Shown: positions 48,975 through 63,690 of the stretch, in pieces
Numbering within the stretch: the stretch's first letter is position 1
Layout of the letters: every line of letters begins with the position of its first letter
NCBI GenBank assembly: GCA_009823505.1
Contig: VZQC01000565.1
Span: forward strand, 763,443-827,442
Origin: Rhizomys pruinosus
Taxonomy: Eukaryota; Chordata; Mammalia; Rodentia; Spalacidae
Reading direction: 5' to 3'
DNA length: 64,000 bases
The notes under the pieces: generated by a model
Told to the model about the DNA's origin: nothing
The model's database searches: none
The model's input: only the letters and a program-made list of their open reading frames with translations
Position numbers and translations under genes: made by a program

Positions 48975-50760
48975 CAACTCAAAGTTCAGTTCAAAATTAT
49001 GGAGAAAAATTTTACCAGTTCATCTCTCTCTCCTGCTGAACCTCTTCTGTTCTGCTACCAAAACGTTTTCCCCTAATTTCTACCAGGCATCTAGGGACTC
49101 TTCCTGATTCTAATCTCTTCACCTCCACCTCCCAGGCCATCATTACTTCCCAGTGAAAACGGCAAATAAATTTAATATCACTGGTTGATTTATTGATATA
49201 GTTTGCAGAAATGTTTTCTTTTTTCATATATGTGAAGTGATTGCTTCTGTCTTTGACATCACCCCTACAGCTAAGGTTCTCTTCTTGCTTTAGGTGTGTC
49301 CCGTTCCTGGGTGGTCAAGGGCAGATTTCTAACCTGCACCACTCATTTGTTTCTAAATAGATGCAGAGGACCATTGCTGTTCCAGGGTTCTGTTGTTGTT
49401 GTTGCTGCTGGGTTTTTTTCTTCCACAGAGCCTGGGTCTCTCTCTCCATCTGCTTCATACTTGCACATTAGCACTTTTCTAAGAGGCATGCAATCAAATA
49501 TCAAATAGCTCGAGGACTTCCAACACCCATATATGAGAAATCATAGGATAAATTCCATTAAGGAAGCTTTAGGTTGGAGAGAGAGAACTTGGTTCACTAC
49601 AAGATATTTGAGTGAACCTCCACTCCCAAAGAATCATATTTTTCTTCATGAATGCACAAATGCTTAATTAAGAAAACTATAAGAACTTAATAAAAATATT
49701 AGCGGGGTTACCGATATAAGTGATTTTTGGCAACAAAATATTAATAATGTAGTTTAGATGGTGAAGTAAACAGGAATGTGGTAAAATTCATGCTTTCTAT
49801 GCTAATTAGAATAAAATATTATTAATTTGCATTAGATTTAAAAATTTTCATATGGATTAAATTCTTGACATGTTTGTGTACTTTGTTTTCTGCAAGGGTA
49901 AAATATATCTATGCATAATTTACTTGTTTATTTGTGGATAACTTAAAATACTTCACAACCACTAACATTTCTACCAGAGGAAAAAAAATGTTTGGGGCTC
50001 AGCTTATTCACCCTACTTTAGCCAAAGAGCATAATCAATATGTGAAGCATCTTAAACTCCATATTCATTTGCACCCAATCAACTTTGGCTTTGAATTAAA
50101 GATTTTTTCCAGAGTTTCAGGCCCACCCTTATCTTCTCTGCAGAGGTAATAAAAAGTCTTCGTAAATCCTAGTTCATATTTGTCTGTTCCAATCTTCTCC
50201 TGAACCCAGGATCTATAATCCAACTGCTTCTCTGACTTTCTTCAGTTCCTAAAGCATGCCTTGTTCTCTCTATCCACTGGCTCTTTAGATTCCATCACTT
50301 TAGTTAGTTTCCTGCTTCACCTAATAATTTAGATATTCAGTTCCTAATTTCATTATGAATTTATTCAGAAACTTCCCAAGTCACTTTATTGCCTGCTATT
50401 CTGACATTATCCAATCCTGCTTTCTCAAAGCACCTGGTGAATCTCCTCTTTTGTCTGCCACAATATTTGTCTAGTTTGACAATTAAAAAATTGCATCAGT
50501 TATAGCAATTTTCTAACCCATTTAACTTCTGCCACAATGGATTGCAAAGGAATATAAAAGATGAATTGCCTCATAGTTCATTTTTATTTCAAGATATCTA
50601 ATATTCTCTTTGATAAGATGACTAACAGTACTCTACTTTTAAAAAAATTGAGAAGAAAATGCTAATAAATTGCTAGCAATTTACCCTATTTACTAGTTCA
50701 TAATATTTGTATACATGTCTGTAGCTACCTGATTGATACCGGATGCCCAAAATCCTTAAA
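48971..50760. other. intronic DNA, nothing recognised
   Basis: AT-rich, (TTG/TTGC) run near 49393. No supported feature. Confidence 0.5.
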
Positions 50761-50880
50761 AGCTAGGCATGGTGGTACACAGAAAGCAGAAGCACAAGGA
50801 ATTCAAGTTGGAGACCAGAGGGCAAGTGAGTTCCAGGACAGCTTCATCAACAAGGACCAGAAATCTTGTTCTACAGAAAA
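50761..50880 (+). repeat. decayed B1 SINE, source of the GAAA array
   Basis: AGCTAGGCATGGTGGTACAC, GTGAGTTCCAGGACAGC and ATCTTGTTCTACAG follow the B1 order with deletions; its A-rich tail leads into the GAAA repeat. Confidence 0.65.
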
Positions 50881-50933
50881 TAAGAAAGAAAACAGAAAGG
50901 AAAGAAGAAAGGAAAAGGAATGAAAGAAAGGGA

Positions 50934-51010
<77 letters not shown>

Positions 51011-51084
51011 AAAAGAAAGGAAGGAAGGAAGGAAGGAAGGAAGGAAGGAAGGAAGGAAGGAAGGAAGGAAGAAAGAAAGAAGAG
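50881..51084. repeat. (GAAA)n-(GGAA)n purine-only microsatellite
   Basis: Mixed GAAA/GGAA start, a pure (GAAA)n block at about 50937-51010 and a pure (GGAA)n block at about 51013-51070; nearly 200 bp without pyrimidines on the + strand. Ser/Phe/Leu-rich or Lys/Glu/Arg-rich open frames here are artefacts. Confidence 0.95.
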
Positions 51085-51369
51085 GGGAGAAAGTGAATGG
51101 GTTGAAGGAAGAAGGAACGGCAAAATGATGTATCAATTTCTGGAAACATTAATAAATAAAAATATGAATGGAAACATCTGTTAATAATCATTATGCATTC
51201 ACTATCAAGAAGCAGCAAGAAGATAAAATCATGAAACATGATACATGCCTGTGGTACATGTTGGTACACGTATTGTTAGGTTTCTTTTTGTTTTATTTAA
51301 TTAAGAACTATCATTTGTGTTCAGTATTTTTCATACTTTCAAGATTTTTTTTCACTTTGGTTGGTTGGT

Positions 51370-51500
51370 TCTTTTTGGTATTTTGAGATAGGGCCTCACT
51401 AGGTAGCCCCAGCTGGCCTGAAACTCACTATATAGACCTTCCCAGGGTGGCATCAATCTCACAGCAATCTGACAGCCTCTTCTTCCAGAGTGCTGAGCAA
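51370..51500 (-). repeat. B1 SINE, diverged
   Basis: TTTTGAGATAGGGCCTCACTAGGTAGCCCCAGCTGGCC to CTCTTCTTCCAGAGTGCTGAG. Confidence 0.75.
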
Positions 51501-51503
51501 GTA

Positions 51504-51570
51504 CACAAACACACACGCACACACACCTGTGTGTGTGTGTGTGTGTGTGCGTGCATGTGTGTGTGTGTGT
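51504..51570. repeat. (CA)n-(TG)n self-complementary microsatellite
   Basis: CACAAACACACACGCACACACAC (51504-51526) meets CTGTGTGTGTGTG...GCGTGCATGTGTG (51527-51570), so the two halves can pair. Confidence 0.93.
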
Positions 51571-51705
51571 ACATATAGCTATCGGAGAAAAACCTGCCAG
51601 AGTTGGTTCTCAGCTTCAGCAGGGAGTGGGTCTCCAGGATCAAAATCAGGTCAGCAGGGTCCACTGAGTCATCCATCCAATCTTCAAAGCTTTTTGTTGG
51701 TGTTG

Positions 51706-51840
51706 TCTTTTTGAGACAGGGTCTCTCTATAAGCCCCAGCTTGTCTGGAACTCACTATAGAGACCAAGCTAGCTTTGACTTCACAGAGATTTGCCTGTCT
51801 CTGAAGTGCTGGGACTAAAAGTGGCTCCTTCACACCTATT
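51706..51840 (-). repeat. B1 SINE, diverged
   Basis: TCTTTTTGAGACAGGGTCTCTC to GCTGGGACTAAAAGTGGC. Confidence 0.88.
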
Positions 51841-52252
51841 TTCAGCATAAGTTGAGTTGCAATACTGATATAGAAGGGGGAAAGCATTTTAAGAATTTGG
51901 GTGCTATAGTTAATTTAAATCATTTCCTTCCTCACTCATGAGAAAATATTTTTGCTTCCATCCTCAGGACTAAGTTGAAGTTGCAGGTAACTGCTTAGAG
52001 GAAAGTATAATACTTTCAGGAAGATAAGTATGATGTGTAGAAAATGAGAGTCTGCATTCTGATCTCCTCAGCACAAGTAATTTGAAAACCTGTATTTCAA
52101 TTTCATTATAAGAGCTTGTCAGAGGGAAAGAATGCTATATTTTCATGTAAAATAGTAGCATCTGAACTCTTGGTAACCGTTGAAAAATGGCAATGTTGAT
52201 GCATTTCTCTCTGTATCTCATGTATTACATGATGTATATTTAAAGTTAGTTT
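51841..52252. other. intronic DNA, nothing recognised
   Basis: No supported feature. Confidence 0.5.
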
Positions 52253-52518
52253 GGGGGCTGGGGAGATGGCTCAGTGGGTAAAGTGTTTGCTGTGCAATCC
52301 TGAAGACCATGGAGTTGGGTTCTCACCACCCAAGTAAAAGCAAGATGGGTGTGGCAGTCCCAATAATCTGAGACTCCGGAGATGAATACAGAGAATCCCA
52401 GGAAAAGCTGGTTGGTCAAAATAACCCAACATTCCAGTTCCAGCAGAAATCCTGCCTCAGTAAATAAAAGTGGAGAGTGAATGAGAAAGATATCCAGTGG
52501 AAGTCCAGCTGCCACAGA

Positions 52519-52563
<45 letters not shown>

Positions 52564-52565
52564 AA
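52253..52565 (+). repeat. B4 SINE with (CA)n tail
   Basis: Head GGGGGCTGGGGAGATGGCTCAGTGGGTAAAG, then B1-like body (AATCTGAGACTCCGGAGATG), then (CA)n at 52519-52560. Confidence 0.82.
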
Positions 52566-53483
52566 AACACACCACTCAAACATACATATGCAAAAAAGAG
52601 GAAAAAGTCGGGTTTTGCACCAATATCTTCTTCACTTCAAAATTTCTAATTGCCTTATTTGTTGATAACTGACGCTACAAAAATCAAGATTTTTCTAGGT
52701 TATTAATTTTATAGATATTTACATATATGTGGTTAATTGTATGATGTAAAGAGCAAAAATACATTTTATATATATTAATAACACTCAAAATAGTCATAAA
52801 CTGTATTCGATGATGTGACTAAAACTTAAAATGATTATTTTATAATGCATGACCACTATCCAAAATAATATATAATGTATTATGGGAGATATGTGGCAAT
52901 GTAAAATCCATTCCTAGTATTTATTTGTATTATATATAGTAATGTATTTAGTACTATAATAAAGATTAACGTACTCCTTAATCTATTGAAATAGTTTGCC
53001 TACTTTGTACATATCTCTTAAACTATTCACCAATTGATTTGTTCAATTCCTTTTATGGTTTTAATCACAGGAGATTTCCTTGCATTGCTTTTAAATGTCA
53101 CCTATAAAACAGGAAGAAAATATTTAAAATTACTATATTTGTAATAACAGACCTGACTTTTGAAAACAAGAATGGCCTTAATTAAATAAGTGGCTTACTC
53201 TTCATGAGTACAATTGAGAATTGTCCATTAGCAGTAATCATAATTGTGAAAATATGTCTACATCAAGTGCATTGTGCTCCAAACTTTAAAATTAGTAAGT
53301 CATGATGAAAAAGTTTTTTTTCCAAAGTCTTTAAAACCAGATTTGCCAGTGTTTAACTACAAGAGAATGCTCTAAAGCTTTATTGTTTTTAGAAATCACA
53401 GAAACATTAAAGATAGAACACTGGCTCTTAGAAATTCAATGAGTCTAGGAGTCACAGAAAGCCTTCCCTAGGAAGTCAGTTAT
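52566..53483. other. very AT-rich intronic DNA, nothing recognised
   Basis: No supported feature. Confidence 0.5.
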
Positions 53484-53492
53484 TCAGTTTCT

Positions 53493-53657
53493 TTTTTTTT
53501 TTATTTTTTTTTTGGTCTTTTTGAGACAGGGTCTCCCTGTAGTCCCAGCTGTCCTGGAACTCACTCTGTAGACCAGGCTGGCCTTGAACTCACAAAGATC
53601 CGCCTGCCTCTGCCTCCCAAGTGCTAGGATTTAAGGCGTGCGCCACCACGCCCGGCA
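53493..53657 (-). repeat. B1 SINE, near consensus
   Basis: TTTTTGAGACAGGGTCTCCC to GCCACCACGCCCGGC. TSD TCAGTTTCT (53484-53492 and 53658-53666). Confidence 0.96.
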
Positions 53658-54016
53658 TCAGTTTCTATTAATATGAGTTTCAGCCACGGAATGAATGAAG
53701 TCTCTGAGTACTCTAAAGACTATATTCAAAATGTATTCAATACTTGACCCATCTCTTACAAAGTGACTACTTCTGCTTTATCTTCAAGTCAATGCTCTGA
53801 ATATACTCTCCACAAATGTTTCAGGATTTCTTTACATTTTAAGATGATTTTTTTTCTGAAAGGTAGTCATAATATAAGCAACTGTGTCAGTAATATTCTT
53901 GAGTAAATTCACCTTTAAATAGAACAACAATACCCATACAAGGAAGTAATGTTTCATATCTATATATTTTTCTCAAACAAAACTTAATGAGACCCTGACA
54001 TAAAAAAGCATTCTAA

Positions 54017-54170
54017 GCCGGGTGTGGTGGTGCACGCCTTTAATCCTAGCACTTGGGAGGCAGAGGCAGGCGGATCTTTGTGAGTTCAAGGCCAGCCTGG
54101 TCTACAGAGTGAGTTACAGGACAGCTGGGGCTACAGGGAGGCCCTGTCTCAAAAAGACCAAAAAAAAAAA
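54017..54170 (+). repeat. B1 SINE, near consensus
   Basis: GCCGGGTGTGGTGGTGCACGCC to AAAAAGACC poly-A; GCATTCTAAG / GCACTCTAAG flank it. Confidence 0.95.
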
Positions 54171-54180
54171 GCACTCTAAG

Positions 54181-54322
54181 CCAAGCGTGGTGGTACAAAC
54201 CTTTAATCCCAGGAGGCAGAGGCAAGCAGATCTCTGAGTTCAAAGCCAGCCTGGTCTACAAAGTGAGCTCCAGGCCAGCTGGGACTAAAGGGAGATATTG
54301 TCTCAAAAGGACCAAAAAAATA
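54181..54322 (+). repeat. second B1 SINE in tandem
   Basis: GCCAAGCGTGGTGGTACAAACC to AAAGGACC; the CTTGG between CCAG and GAGG is lost. Older than the copy before it. Confidence 0.92.
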
Positions 54323-55019
54323 ATAAACTAAATTAAAGCATTTGAATATTAGCTGAATGGAGAGTTGAGCATCAAATGCATTATAAAAATAAACAATTCA
54401 CATAGAGTTTTGTTTTACACACAGGATTTCAAAGAAATAAATTAAACTTATAACAAACATCCCCAAGCAAAAGTAATGTTCTCATTATTGGGAAATTCTC
54501 AAACTGATTTCATGGGCTCACAGAACTAGTGCCATCCACAGTTCTCAGCACTACTAGGGCAGACTCATGATCTATGTAGAAATGGATAATATCATATATG
54601 AATGAAGGAGAAGAAAGTATATAATGATGACACTGAGATAACTATTCACAGATAAATTTACAATTGATATTATATATAGTGAGATCTGTGACATATACAC
54701 TGCCTAAATTACATGGACATGTGTTGGAAGGAACAGCCTGAAGATTATCTACAAAGAGATCACACAGTGTAAATTTAGGTGATCCCTCCATCCAATGTTC
54801 ACAGGAAATCTAGGATACAGAACATACACTTTCTCAAGCCAGTCAGGTGCAAAAGCTTATAGACTAGAAGCTTTCAAACGAGTGAATACCAGAAGTGAAG
54901 AGACATTCATATTGTGTCATGAGGTAAAGAAAGCAAATATTCAATACTGTCTTCAATAGCGAATATTAAATAGAAAAACAAAGAGAATGTGCACCATCTC
55001 TTGATACTCTTTTTTTTTT
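54323..55019. other. intronic DNA, nothing recognised
   Basis: No supported feature. Confidence 0.5.
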
Positions 55020-55380
55020 TTGGCTGGGGAATATATTTATTTTTTTATGTTTAGGAGTTCACATTTTCCTTTTAATTTTATATTACTCTAAAATAGGAAT
55101 ACATACCCTCCACACATATACCACAATTACAAAGTCTGAAAATAAGTAGTCAGTTAATTCTAGAGCCCCTTAAAGGATTCACATAATAAATAGCATAGTT
55201 GCCTTCAGATTAAAAAGAAATATACCATTAACTTCCACTCGGCTCGCCTTTCAACTAGGCATTTGGTGCTAGCATCCACAAATGAGGGCTATCATTTGTC
55301 CTTTATTTTTCTGGGACTGTGCTACTTCACTTAGCATAATGGCTTCATCCTCCCTTGTTTTCACAAGCACGCCCTACTGA
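55020..55380 (-). repeat. L1 3' end fragment (tentative)
   Basis: After a T-rich run, TTTATTTTTCTGGGACTGTGCTACTTCACTTAGCATAATGGCTTC resembles antisense L1 near the ORF2 end; the left part is less clear. Confidence 0.5.
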
Positions 55381-56040
55381 GATTTAGCTTTAAAATCATG
55401 AAAGTGAGGAACAAGGTAGAAACCATCTAGTTTTCCATAGTTGGAACAAGCCTGCCATCATTTCTAGGATGTCATTCTAAATAGAGAAAATGGTCATCTT
55501 GATTCAGATTTACCCAGAAACCAACCTGAAAACAGGGTTGGAGCATAACAGGTTTATTTAGAAATCAGTCACAGAAAACAGCAGTCAGCAGGGCTGAGAA
55601 GCCAAAAAAGTTGGCAATATTAAGCCGGCCACCTCTGTGGGCAATTCGAACTTTGTCCTCTTGGACACCAGATAGTAAACATGCTTTAAATTATCCCAAA
55701 CAAGGAGAAAGGTGCTAGTGTACTTCAAAAGCAACACTCAGTTTTCTCAGAGGTACTCCAGCTACCTTTTCACCACCCAAGCTAATTGTGTGCCTGGAGT
55801 TACTTACTAGTGGGGCATGTTCATAGAAAGGAGCCTAAACAATAAGAACAGAGCCCTTAAGTGAGTATGTTGCTGAAGACGGTTACATAGTCCTATATAC
55901 AAAGGTGTTTCTTCCTCAGCTCTGTGGGAAATGAGCCCAGAAAGGCAGCTGAGTATAGAAAGCTTGCTACTCAGGCTTAATTGAAAAGAGGACTCTGTAC
56001 TCTCATTAAAGGCAAATGGCATGGTTTACTTACAACATAT
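55381..56040. other. intronic DNA, nothing recognised
   Basis: No supported feature. Confidence 0.5.
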
Positions 56041-56131
56041 TAAGGAGGAGAAGGAGGAAGAGGAGGCAAAAGGAAGGAAGAAACGAATGGAAGGAGGGAG
56101 GGAGGGAAGGATGGAGGGAGGGAGGGGAGGA
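56041..56131. repeat. GGA/GGGA purine-rich tract
   Basis: Ninety bases almost without pyrimidines (GGAGGAAG, GGAGGGAGGGAGGG). Confidence 0.9.
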
Positions 56132-56214
56132 ACAACTATATTGTGAACTGGAACTAAAAGGAACCAACATTTATTGGAAATCTAAACTATGATAGGTCCT
56201 AACTTTGTAATTCT

Positions 56215-56450
56215 TTTTTTTTTTTAATTTTTTTGTTTATTTCTGTATGTGTATGAATGTACTGTCTGCATGCAAGTCTGTGCACCCGTGTCGGAGGTCA
56301 GAAGAGGGTCTCGGATTCCCCTGGAGCTGGAGCTCTCCTGGAACTGGAGCTTCAGACGGCTCTCGGCCGCCATGTGGGTGCTGGGGATCGAACCCGGGTC
56401 CTCTGTAAGAGCGGTCGGCGCTCTTAACCGCTAGGCCATCTCTCCAGCCC
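56215..56450 (-). repeat. B2 SINE, youngest-looking copy
   Basis: Perfect 17-bp TSD CCTAACTTTGTAATTCT (56198-56214, 56451-56467). A box TGGCCTAGCGG and B box GGTTCGATCCC are intact in reverse complement; internal duplication present; a private deletion of about 13 bp between CCCGTGTCG and GAGGTCAG. Confidence 0.97.
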
Positions 56451-56467
56451 CCTAACTTTGTAATTCT

Positions 56468-57087
56468 AAATCCAAATGGAGTAAATTAGGAAAAACTCAA
56501 GAGTTTCCTTTTGTTTCAAGAGTTTTTTGGGGAATTGGAATCACAAAGAATGGAACCTGAGTTATCTTGAGTTATCTTTATTCTGGTAAGAACTATTACC
56601 CAGGACAAGCATTCGATTTTCAGAATCTTGGTTTATTTGTCACTAAAATGCTTGCCTGGTGTTCAGTGGTAATATAAGTGCTGAATGAGATGACACATGT
56701 CACAGGTAAAGCTCTTCAGAATCTTAGTGCCATTAGTTCTATACCACCACATCTTCTTTCTTGTCACAATTGTTTAGGTGGATATTTATGAATAACACAT
56801 GTTCATTGTTAAAATAAGATTACTGAAGCTCTTAATGACAATGTGACTTGCCTAAGGCCATTCACCAATGAAGAATAAGCAAGACTAAAATCTGGTCCCT
56901 CTGATTCTAAGAATCTTGCTTTCAAAGATTAATAACAAATATAAACCCAACATAGATAGTATTTTTTACAAAACTGCAAAATCAGTTAAATCTCCTAAAA
57001 TAGTTGAACAATATTAAGTACTTTATTTAAATGGTAAATGTGACTTGATTTTTAAGTTAAAGTTGTGCCACCAAAAAACTTTTCATT
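56468..57087. other. intronic DNA, nothing recognised
   Basis: No supported feature. Confidence 0.5.
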
Positions 57088-57275
57088 GAGGCTAAAGAGT
57101 TGGCTCAGCAGTTAAGAGCACTCGCTGGCTGTGCTTGCAGAAGATCCACATGGTGCTCCCAGGGACCCACCACCCTTCTCTGGCCTCCTCTGGCATTGCA
57201 CAACACAGGTGCATTTACATACATACAGGCAAAACATTCATACACGTAAAATAAACAAATGCTTTAAGCCTACAA
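57088..57275 (+). repeat. B2 SINE, shortened
   Basis: GCTAAAGAGTTGGCTCAGCAGTTAAGAGC head, GGCATTGCACAACACAGGTGC 3' part; about 40 bases missing in the middle. Confidence 0.83.
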
Positions 57276-59910
<2,635 letters not shown>

Positions 59911-60844
59911 CAATGCATTCTAAGAAAAGGGAGGTGTTTCCCTGGTCTGAGGAAAATCCCAGGGTCCCCGCAGGTCTATGCTGAAGAGAAACAATTAGAT
60001 GAAGACTGGGAGAGCACCTTGAAACAAGTGAGGACTGCGCCCTAGTGGGTAGTGCTGGCTCTGGAGGTGCCGCTAGCAGCGCTGTGGGCTGCCGGGCTGC
60101 AGACCTGAGCTGTAGCTACAGGGATGTTCCTATGAGTAGTTCAGGAGGTCAGAGGAGGAAGGATACCCAGGACGCCCAAGCTGGCTCTTCAACAGTACCT
60201 GTGTGCATCTGAACCCTGGCACCCAAGCTCTGGTTCTGTCTGCACACACTGGCTTTTACTTCAGGAATGGCTACATCAAGATGCATACAGACAGAAACAA
60301 TCCCGTGTGGCACTGTGCCTCAGGAAACAGAGACGACTCTGTCACACAGCTCCTGCTGGAATCGCCCTGTGCAGTCGCAACTCAGGATGGGTAGAGAACA
60401 CAGAAAAATGAACGTGGCCTCCTGCACTCCGGGGCAGTCTCCTTAAACCGAAGGGGAAAAATAGGAAACGATGAGAGAATAAGTATCAATATGGGGAAAG
60501 TGATGGTTTTTATGTTTGATTCGAAGGAAATAGCAATGAATTCATCTGAATAAACTCAATAAAAATGATTTAGAAAAGAATTCATAAAGCTAAAATGCAT
60601 AAGAAAGACCAGCAAATGGGTTGTGACCTGAGATGAAAGGGTATTAGTATCAAGCAGCTGAAGGGCACTGCAGAACCCTTTCCGTGTACTTCCCAGCTCC
60701 TTGGTGTAGACCTCTCTTACAAGCCAGGTGCTCCTTCAGACTTCCTGACCCTTTGCGATGAGCATCTTTCCTTCTTCCCTTCAGCCTTCATTCTCCTGAG
60801 CATTTTGCTTTCAGTACTTATCCTGTTATGACCCGTTGAGTATT
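59911..60844. other. Kcnt2 5' flank, GC-rich fading to AT-rich
   Basis: GC-rich to about 60130 (GCCGCTAGCAGCGCTGTGGGCTGCCGGGCTGC), then typical flank. No further exon can be supported on either strand. Confidence 0.5.
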
Positions 60845-60859
60845 TATCTGTCTATTTTT

Positions 60860-61094
60860 TTTTATTTTATTTATTTTTGTATGTGTATGAATGTACTATC
60901 TGCATGTAGGTTTGTGCACCCGTGTCGTGCAATGCCGCGGAGGTCAGAAGAGGGTCTCTGATTCCGCTAGAACTGGAGTTCTGGAATTGGAGTTACAGAC
61001 GGTTCTCAGCCGCCATGTGGGTGCTGGGGATCGAACCTGGGTCCTCTGCAAGAGCAGTCGGTGCTCTTAACCGCTAGGCTATCTCTCCAGCCCC
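60860..61094 (-). repeat. B2 SINE, young
   Basis: TSD TATCTGTCTATTTTT (60845-60859) and TATCTGTCCATTTTT (61095-61109). A box TAGCCTAGCGG and B box GGTTCGATCCC intact in reverse complement. Confidence 0.96.
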
Positions 61095-61109
61095 TATCTG
61101 TCCATTTTT

Positions 61110-62012
61110 AAAGTCTCATCGCCTCTCTCTGCAACTATTTTTTGCACAGTGACTTCAAAATAGCAAAAATCTTACTCCAAATATATGGTGAGGTGATAAG
61201 AAAGGAAAAACATGAAATGTTTACTGAGTACCAGAACTGGAGATTCTTGGGTTAGAGGGGGATATTTGATTTAAAAGAGAGCTGTACCTCTTATTTTGAA
61301 CTTTTGTGACAGTTTCATTTCTCTGAGTTCCAAGTGATCAGACAACAGCAGCACAGGATAGAACAGCTATGCTTTTAAAAAAGAATAAGTAAAAACCCGC
61401 TCAGCTCAAAGTGTCACACAAGGCTATTCAGGCTGCTATGAAGTTCCCTGGGCAGCTGGGCACAAGAACATCATGGTCTGCTGGTTTTCTCTGGGCCATA
61501 AAATTGTTGTCAAATAAAATAAACTTGTAATTCTAAATTTAAATTTTTTTAAAGACTGCAATATAAAAAATTCTAGTTGGACATTCTTAAAATACAGCAA
61601 TCATGAATATCAATTTTAAAGTTATAATTGGAAGCACGTTTTGCCTTCTTTTTTTTCCACTTTTTGTGACAGACTTTATATTTTGTCATTAATGTCATTT
61701 CTCCCACCTGCCTTTTACACTCTTTGTTTCTTGTCATGTCAAGTCATCCCCTGCTGTTAAAATATATTTTCCTGCTCTACTCTTTACCTTGGTTTCATTT
61801 TTCGCTCTGTGTTTCTGTCTCTCATCTCATCAAATCCTTTTCTCTCTGTGCGTGTCAAAGCTTTTATTCTCCTGCAGCATGAGACTCCATTTGGAAAAAT
61901 AAATTTAAGCATAGTTCTCTATTTTACTGCCTTGTCCTGTACTGGGCAGTTCTGGCTAGTCTTATTAGGTCTGCTAATCAGCATCTAGTGCAGATGAAGA
62001 GTGGAGGAAATT
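61110..62012. other. 5' flank, nothing recognised
   Basis: No supported feature. Confidence 0.5.

Positions 62013-62044
<32 letters not shown>
62013..62044. repeat. (CA)n microsatellite
   Basis: About 16 CA units. Confidence 0.95.
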
Positions 62045-62047
<3 letters not shown>

Positions 62048-62287
62048 ACAGATATTGGTTACACATACATCTCACTCAAAATCTTCTAAGCAATTATGCC
62101 AGTAGATATTGTCAACAATGAGGCTGAGAATACTGATGTCTTAGATTTTGAAGCATTAATTATGTTTTTCTAAAAAATATATTTGTGATATCTTCTAATT
62201 TCTTTCTATTTGAATAATGAATGCCATTTTTTCCAAAATTTCTGTTTTCTAGTACATTCATTGATTATACAGAATCCATTATAAAAA

Positions 62288-62440
62288 TATTTAATTTTTT
62301 TTGCAGTTTTTGACTGCATGTAATTGCACCCATACATAGGCCAGAAGTTGTTGGCTGCCATGTGGGTGTTGGGAACTGAACCCAGGATCTCTGGAAAAGC
62401 AGCCAATACACTTAACCACTTAGCCATCTCTCCAGGCTCT
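62288..62440 (-). repeat. B2 SINE with central deletion
   Basis: GAGAGATGGCTAAGTGGTTAAGTG head (reverse complement) at the right, CATGTGGGTGTTGGGAACTGAACCC, then straight to GCACCCATACATAGGCCAGAAG. Confidence 0.83.
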
Positions 62441-62587
62441 TGATTTTACTGATGCTTTATTATAAAAAAGATTCATTCTTATAGATTAAGAATTATTTTT
62501 ATTAACAATTAACAACTTATTCATATCTTGTTTATAACATAATTGAAACCAGAGAATATGATGGAGAGTTTTATCCAAAGCATAAAA

Positions 62588-62612
62588 TACACACACATAT
62601 ATACATATACAT

Positions 62613-62647
<35 letters not shown>

Positions 62648-62648
62648 A
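62588..62648. repeat. (CA)n/(TA)n compound microsatellite
   Basis: CACACACATATATACATATACATACACACAC then ATATATATATATATA. Confidence 0.93.
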
Positions 62649-63112
62649 TTTATGAAAAAAAATCCACGAAAATGTTAGGTATCCTATGTGCTTAATCCTA
62701 TGGCAACTACTAAAAATAAAATTTAAAAAGAAAATTGGAACATTTTTGTTAAGTTGTACACTTCATAGACGCTTCATATGTAGGCAAAGATACACTTTGT
62801 TCAAGTAACATGATTAAGTGTATAACATCTCGGTGTGTATATGCTTTGTTACTCAGATGCTCTTTTGACTTGACTTACTCATAATCTAAAAGGTGAGAGA
62901 GTAAGAATTGGAGGACTGGCTGTCCAGGAGTAGCAGAGGAGCATGAGCGATGGCAGTAGTAATGAGCATGGGCCTCTGTGCACATAGAGACACCAAATAC
63001 TGAATTTGGGAAATCAGAGAAGGTGTTCTGAGAGAGCTGACACTCATAGTGAGGAATAGAGAATGAGTGATAATGTGGAGGGAGAAGGCACAACAAGCAC
63101 ACAGGTACAATT
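62649..63112. other. 5' flank, nothing recognised
   Basis: No supported feature. Confidence 0.5.
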
Positions 63113-63123
63113 AACAGCTACAG

Positions 63124-63383
63124 GGCTGGAGAGATGGCCTAGCGGTTAAGAGCACCGACCGCTCTTACAGAGGACCCGGGTTCGATCTCCAGCACCCACA
63201 TGGCGGCCGAGAACCGTCTGAGACTCCAATTCCAGGAGAACTCCAGTTCCAGGGGAATCCGAGACCCTCTTCTGACCTCCGCGGCATTGCACGACACGGG
63301 TGCACAGACCTGCATGCAGACAGTACATTCATACACATACAGAAATAAATAAAATTAATAAAAAAAATAAAATAAAAAATAAA
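63124..63383 (+). repeat. B2 SINE, young, full length
   Basis: A box TGGCCTAGCGG intact; B box GGTTCGATCTC has one change. Duplicated ACTCCA(A/G)TTCCAGG block. TSD AACAGCTACAG (63113-63123 and 63384-63394). Confidence 0.96.
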
Positions 63384-63407
63384 AACAGCTACAGGAAGGC
63401 GCCATGA

Positions 63408-63690
63408 AGGACTGGTGATGGCTTGGCAGGTAAGAGTCCTTCCAACAGAAACAGAGAGCATGAGTTCAGAACCCAGCACCCACATGAAAAACTGGGCATA
63501 GCCGTGCATGCCTGTAACCCTTGGGGGTGGGGGAGACAACAGGAACTGGGGTTTGCTGCCAACCAACCTACCCCCCTGGTACAATGAGAGACGCTGTTTC
63601 AAGGGAATAAAGCAGAGAGTGACAGAGCCTCAGCCAGTACCCCTGAACGCATGTGTAACATATATACATACACATTAAAAATTACATTAG
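63408..63690 (+). repeat. B4 SINE, diverged
   Basis: ATGGCTTGGCAGGTAAGAGTCC head, CAGCACCCACATGAAAAACTGGGCATAGCCGTGCATGCCTGTAACCC junction to the B1-like body, CATATATACATACACATT tail. Confidence 0.78.

Noticed and set aside
50756..51269. Long Phe/Leu/Ser-rich or Lys/Glu-rich proteins
   Set aside because: They are translations of the GAAA/GGAA microsatellite.
63124..63195. tRNA gene at the B2 heads (A and B boxes present here and in other B2s)
   Set aside because: The boxes belong to the tRNA-derived heads of B2 SINEs, which continue into B2 bodies and A-rich tails; no cloverleaf with an acceptor stem.
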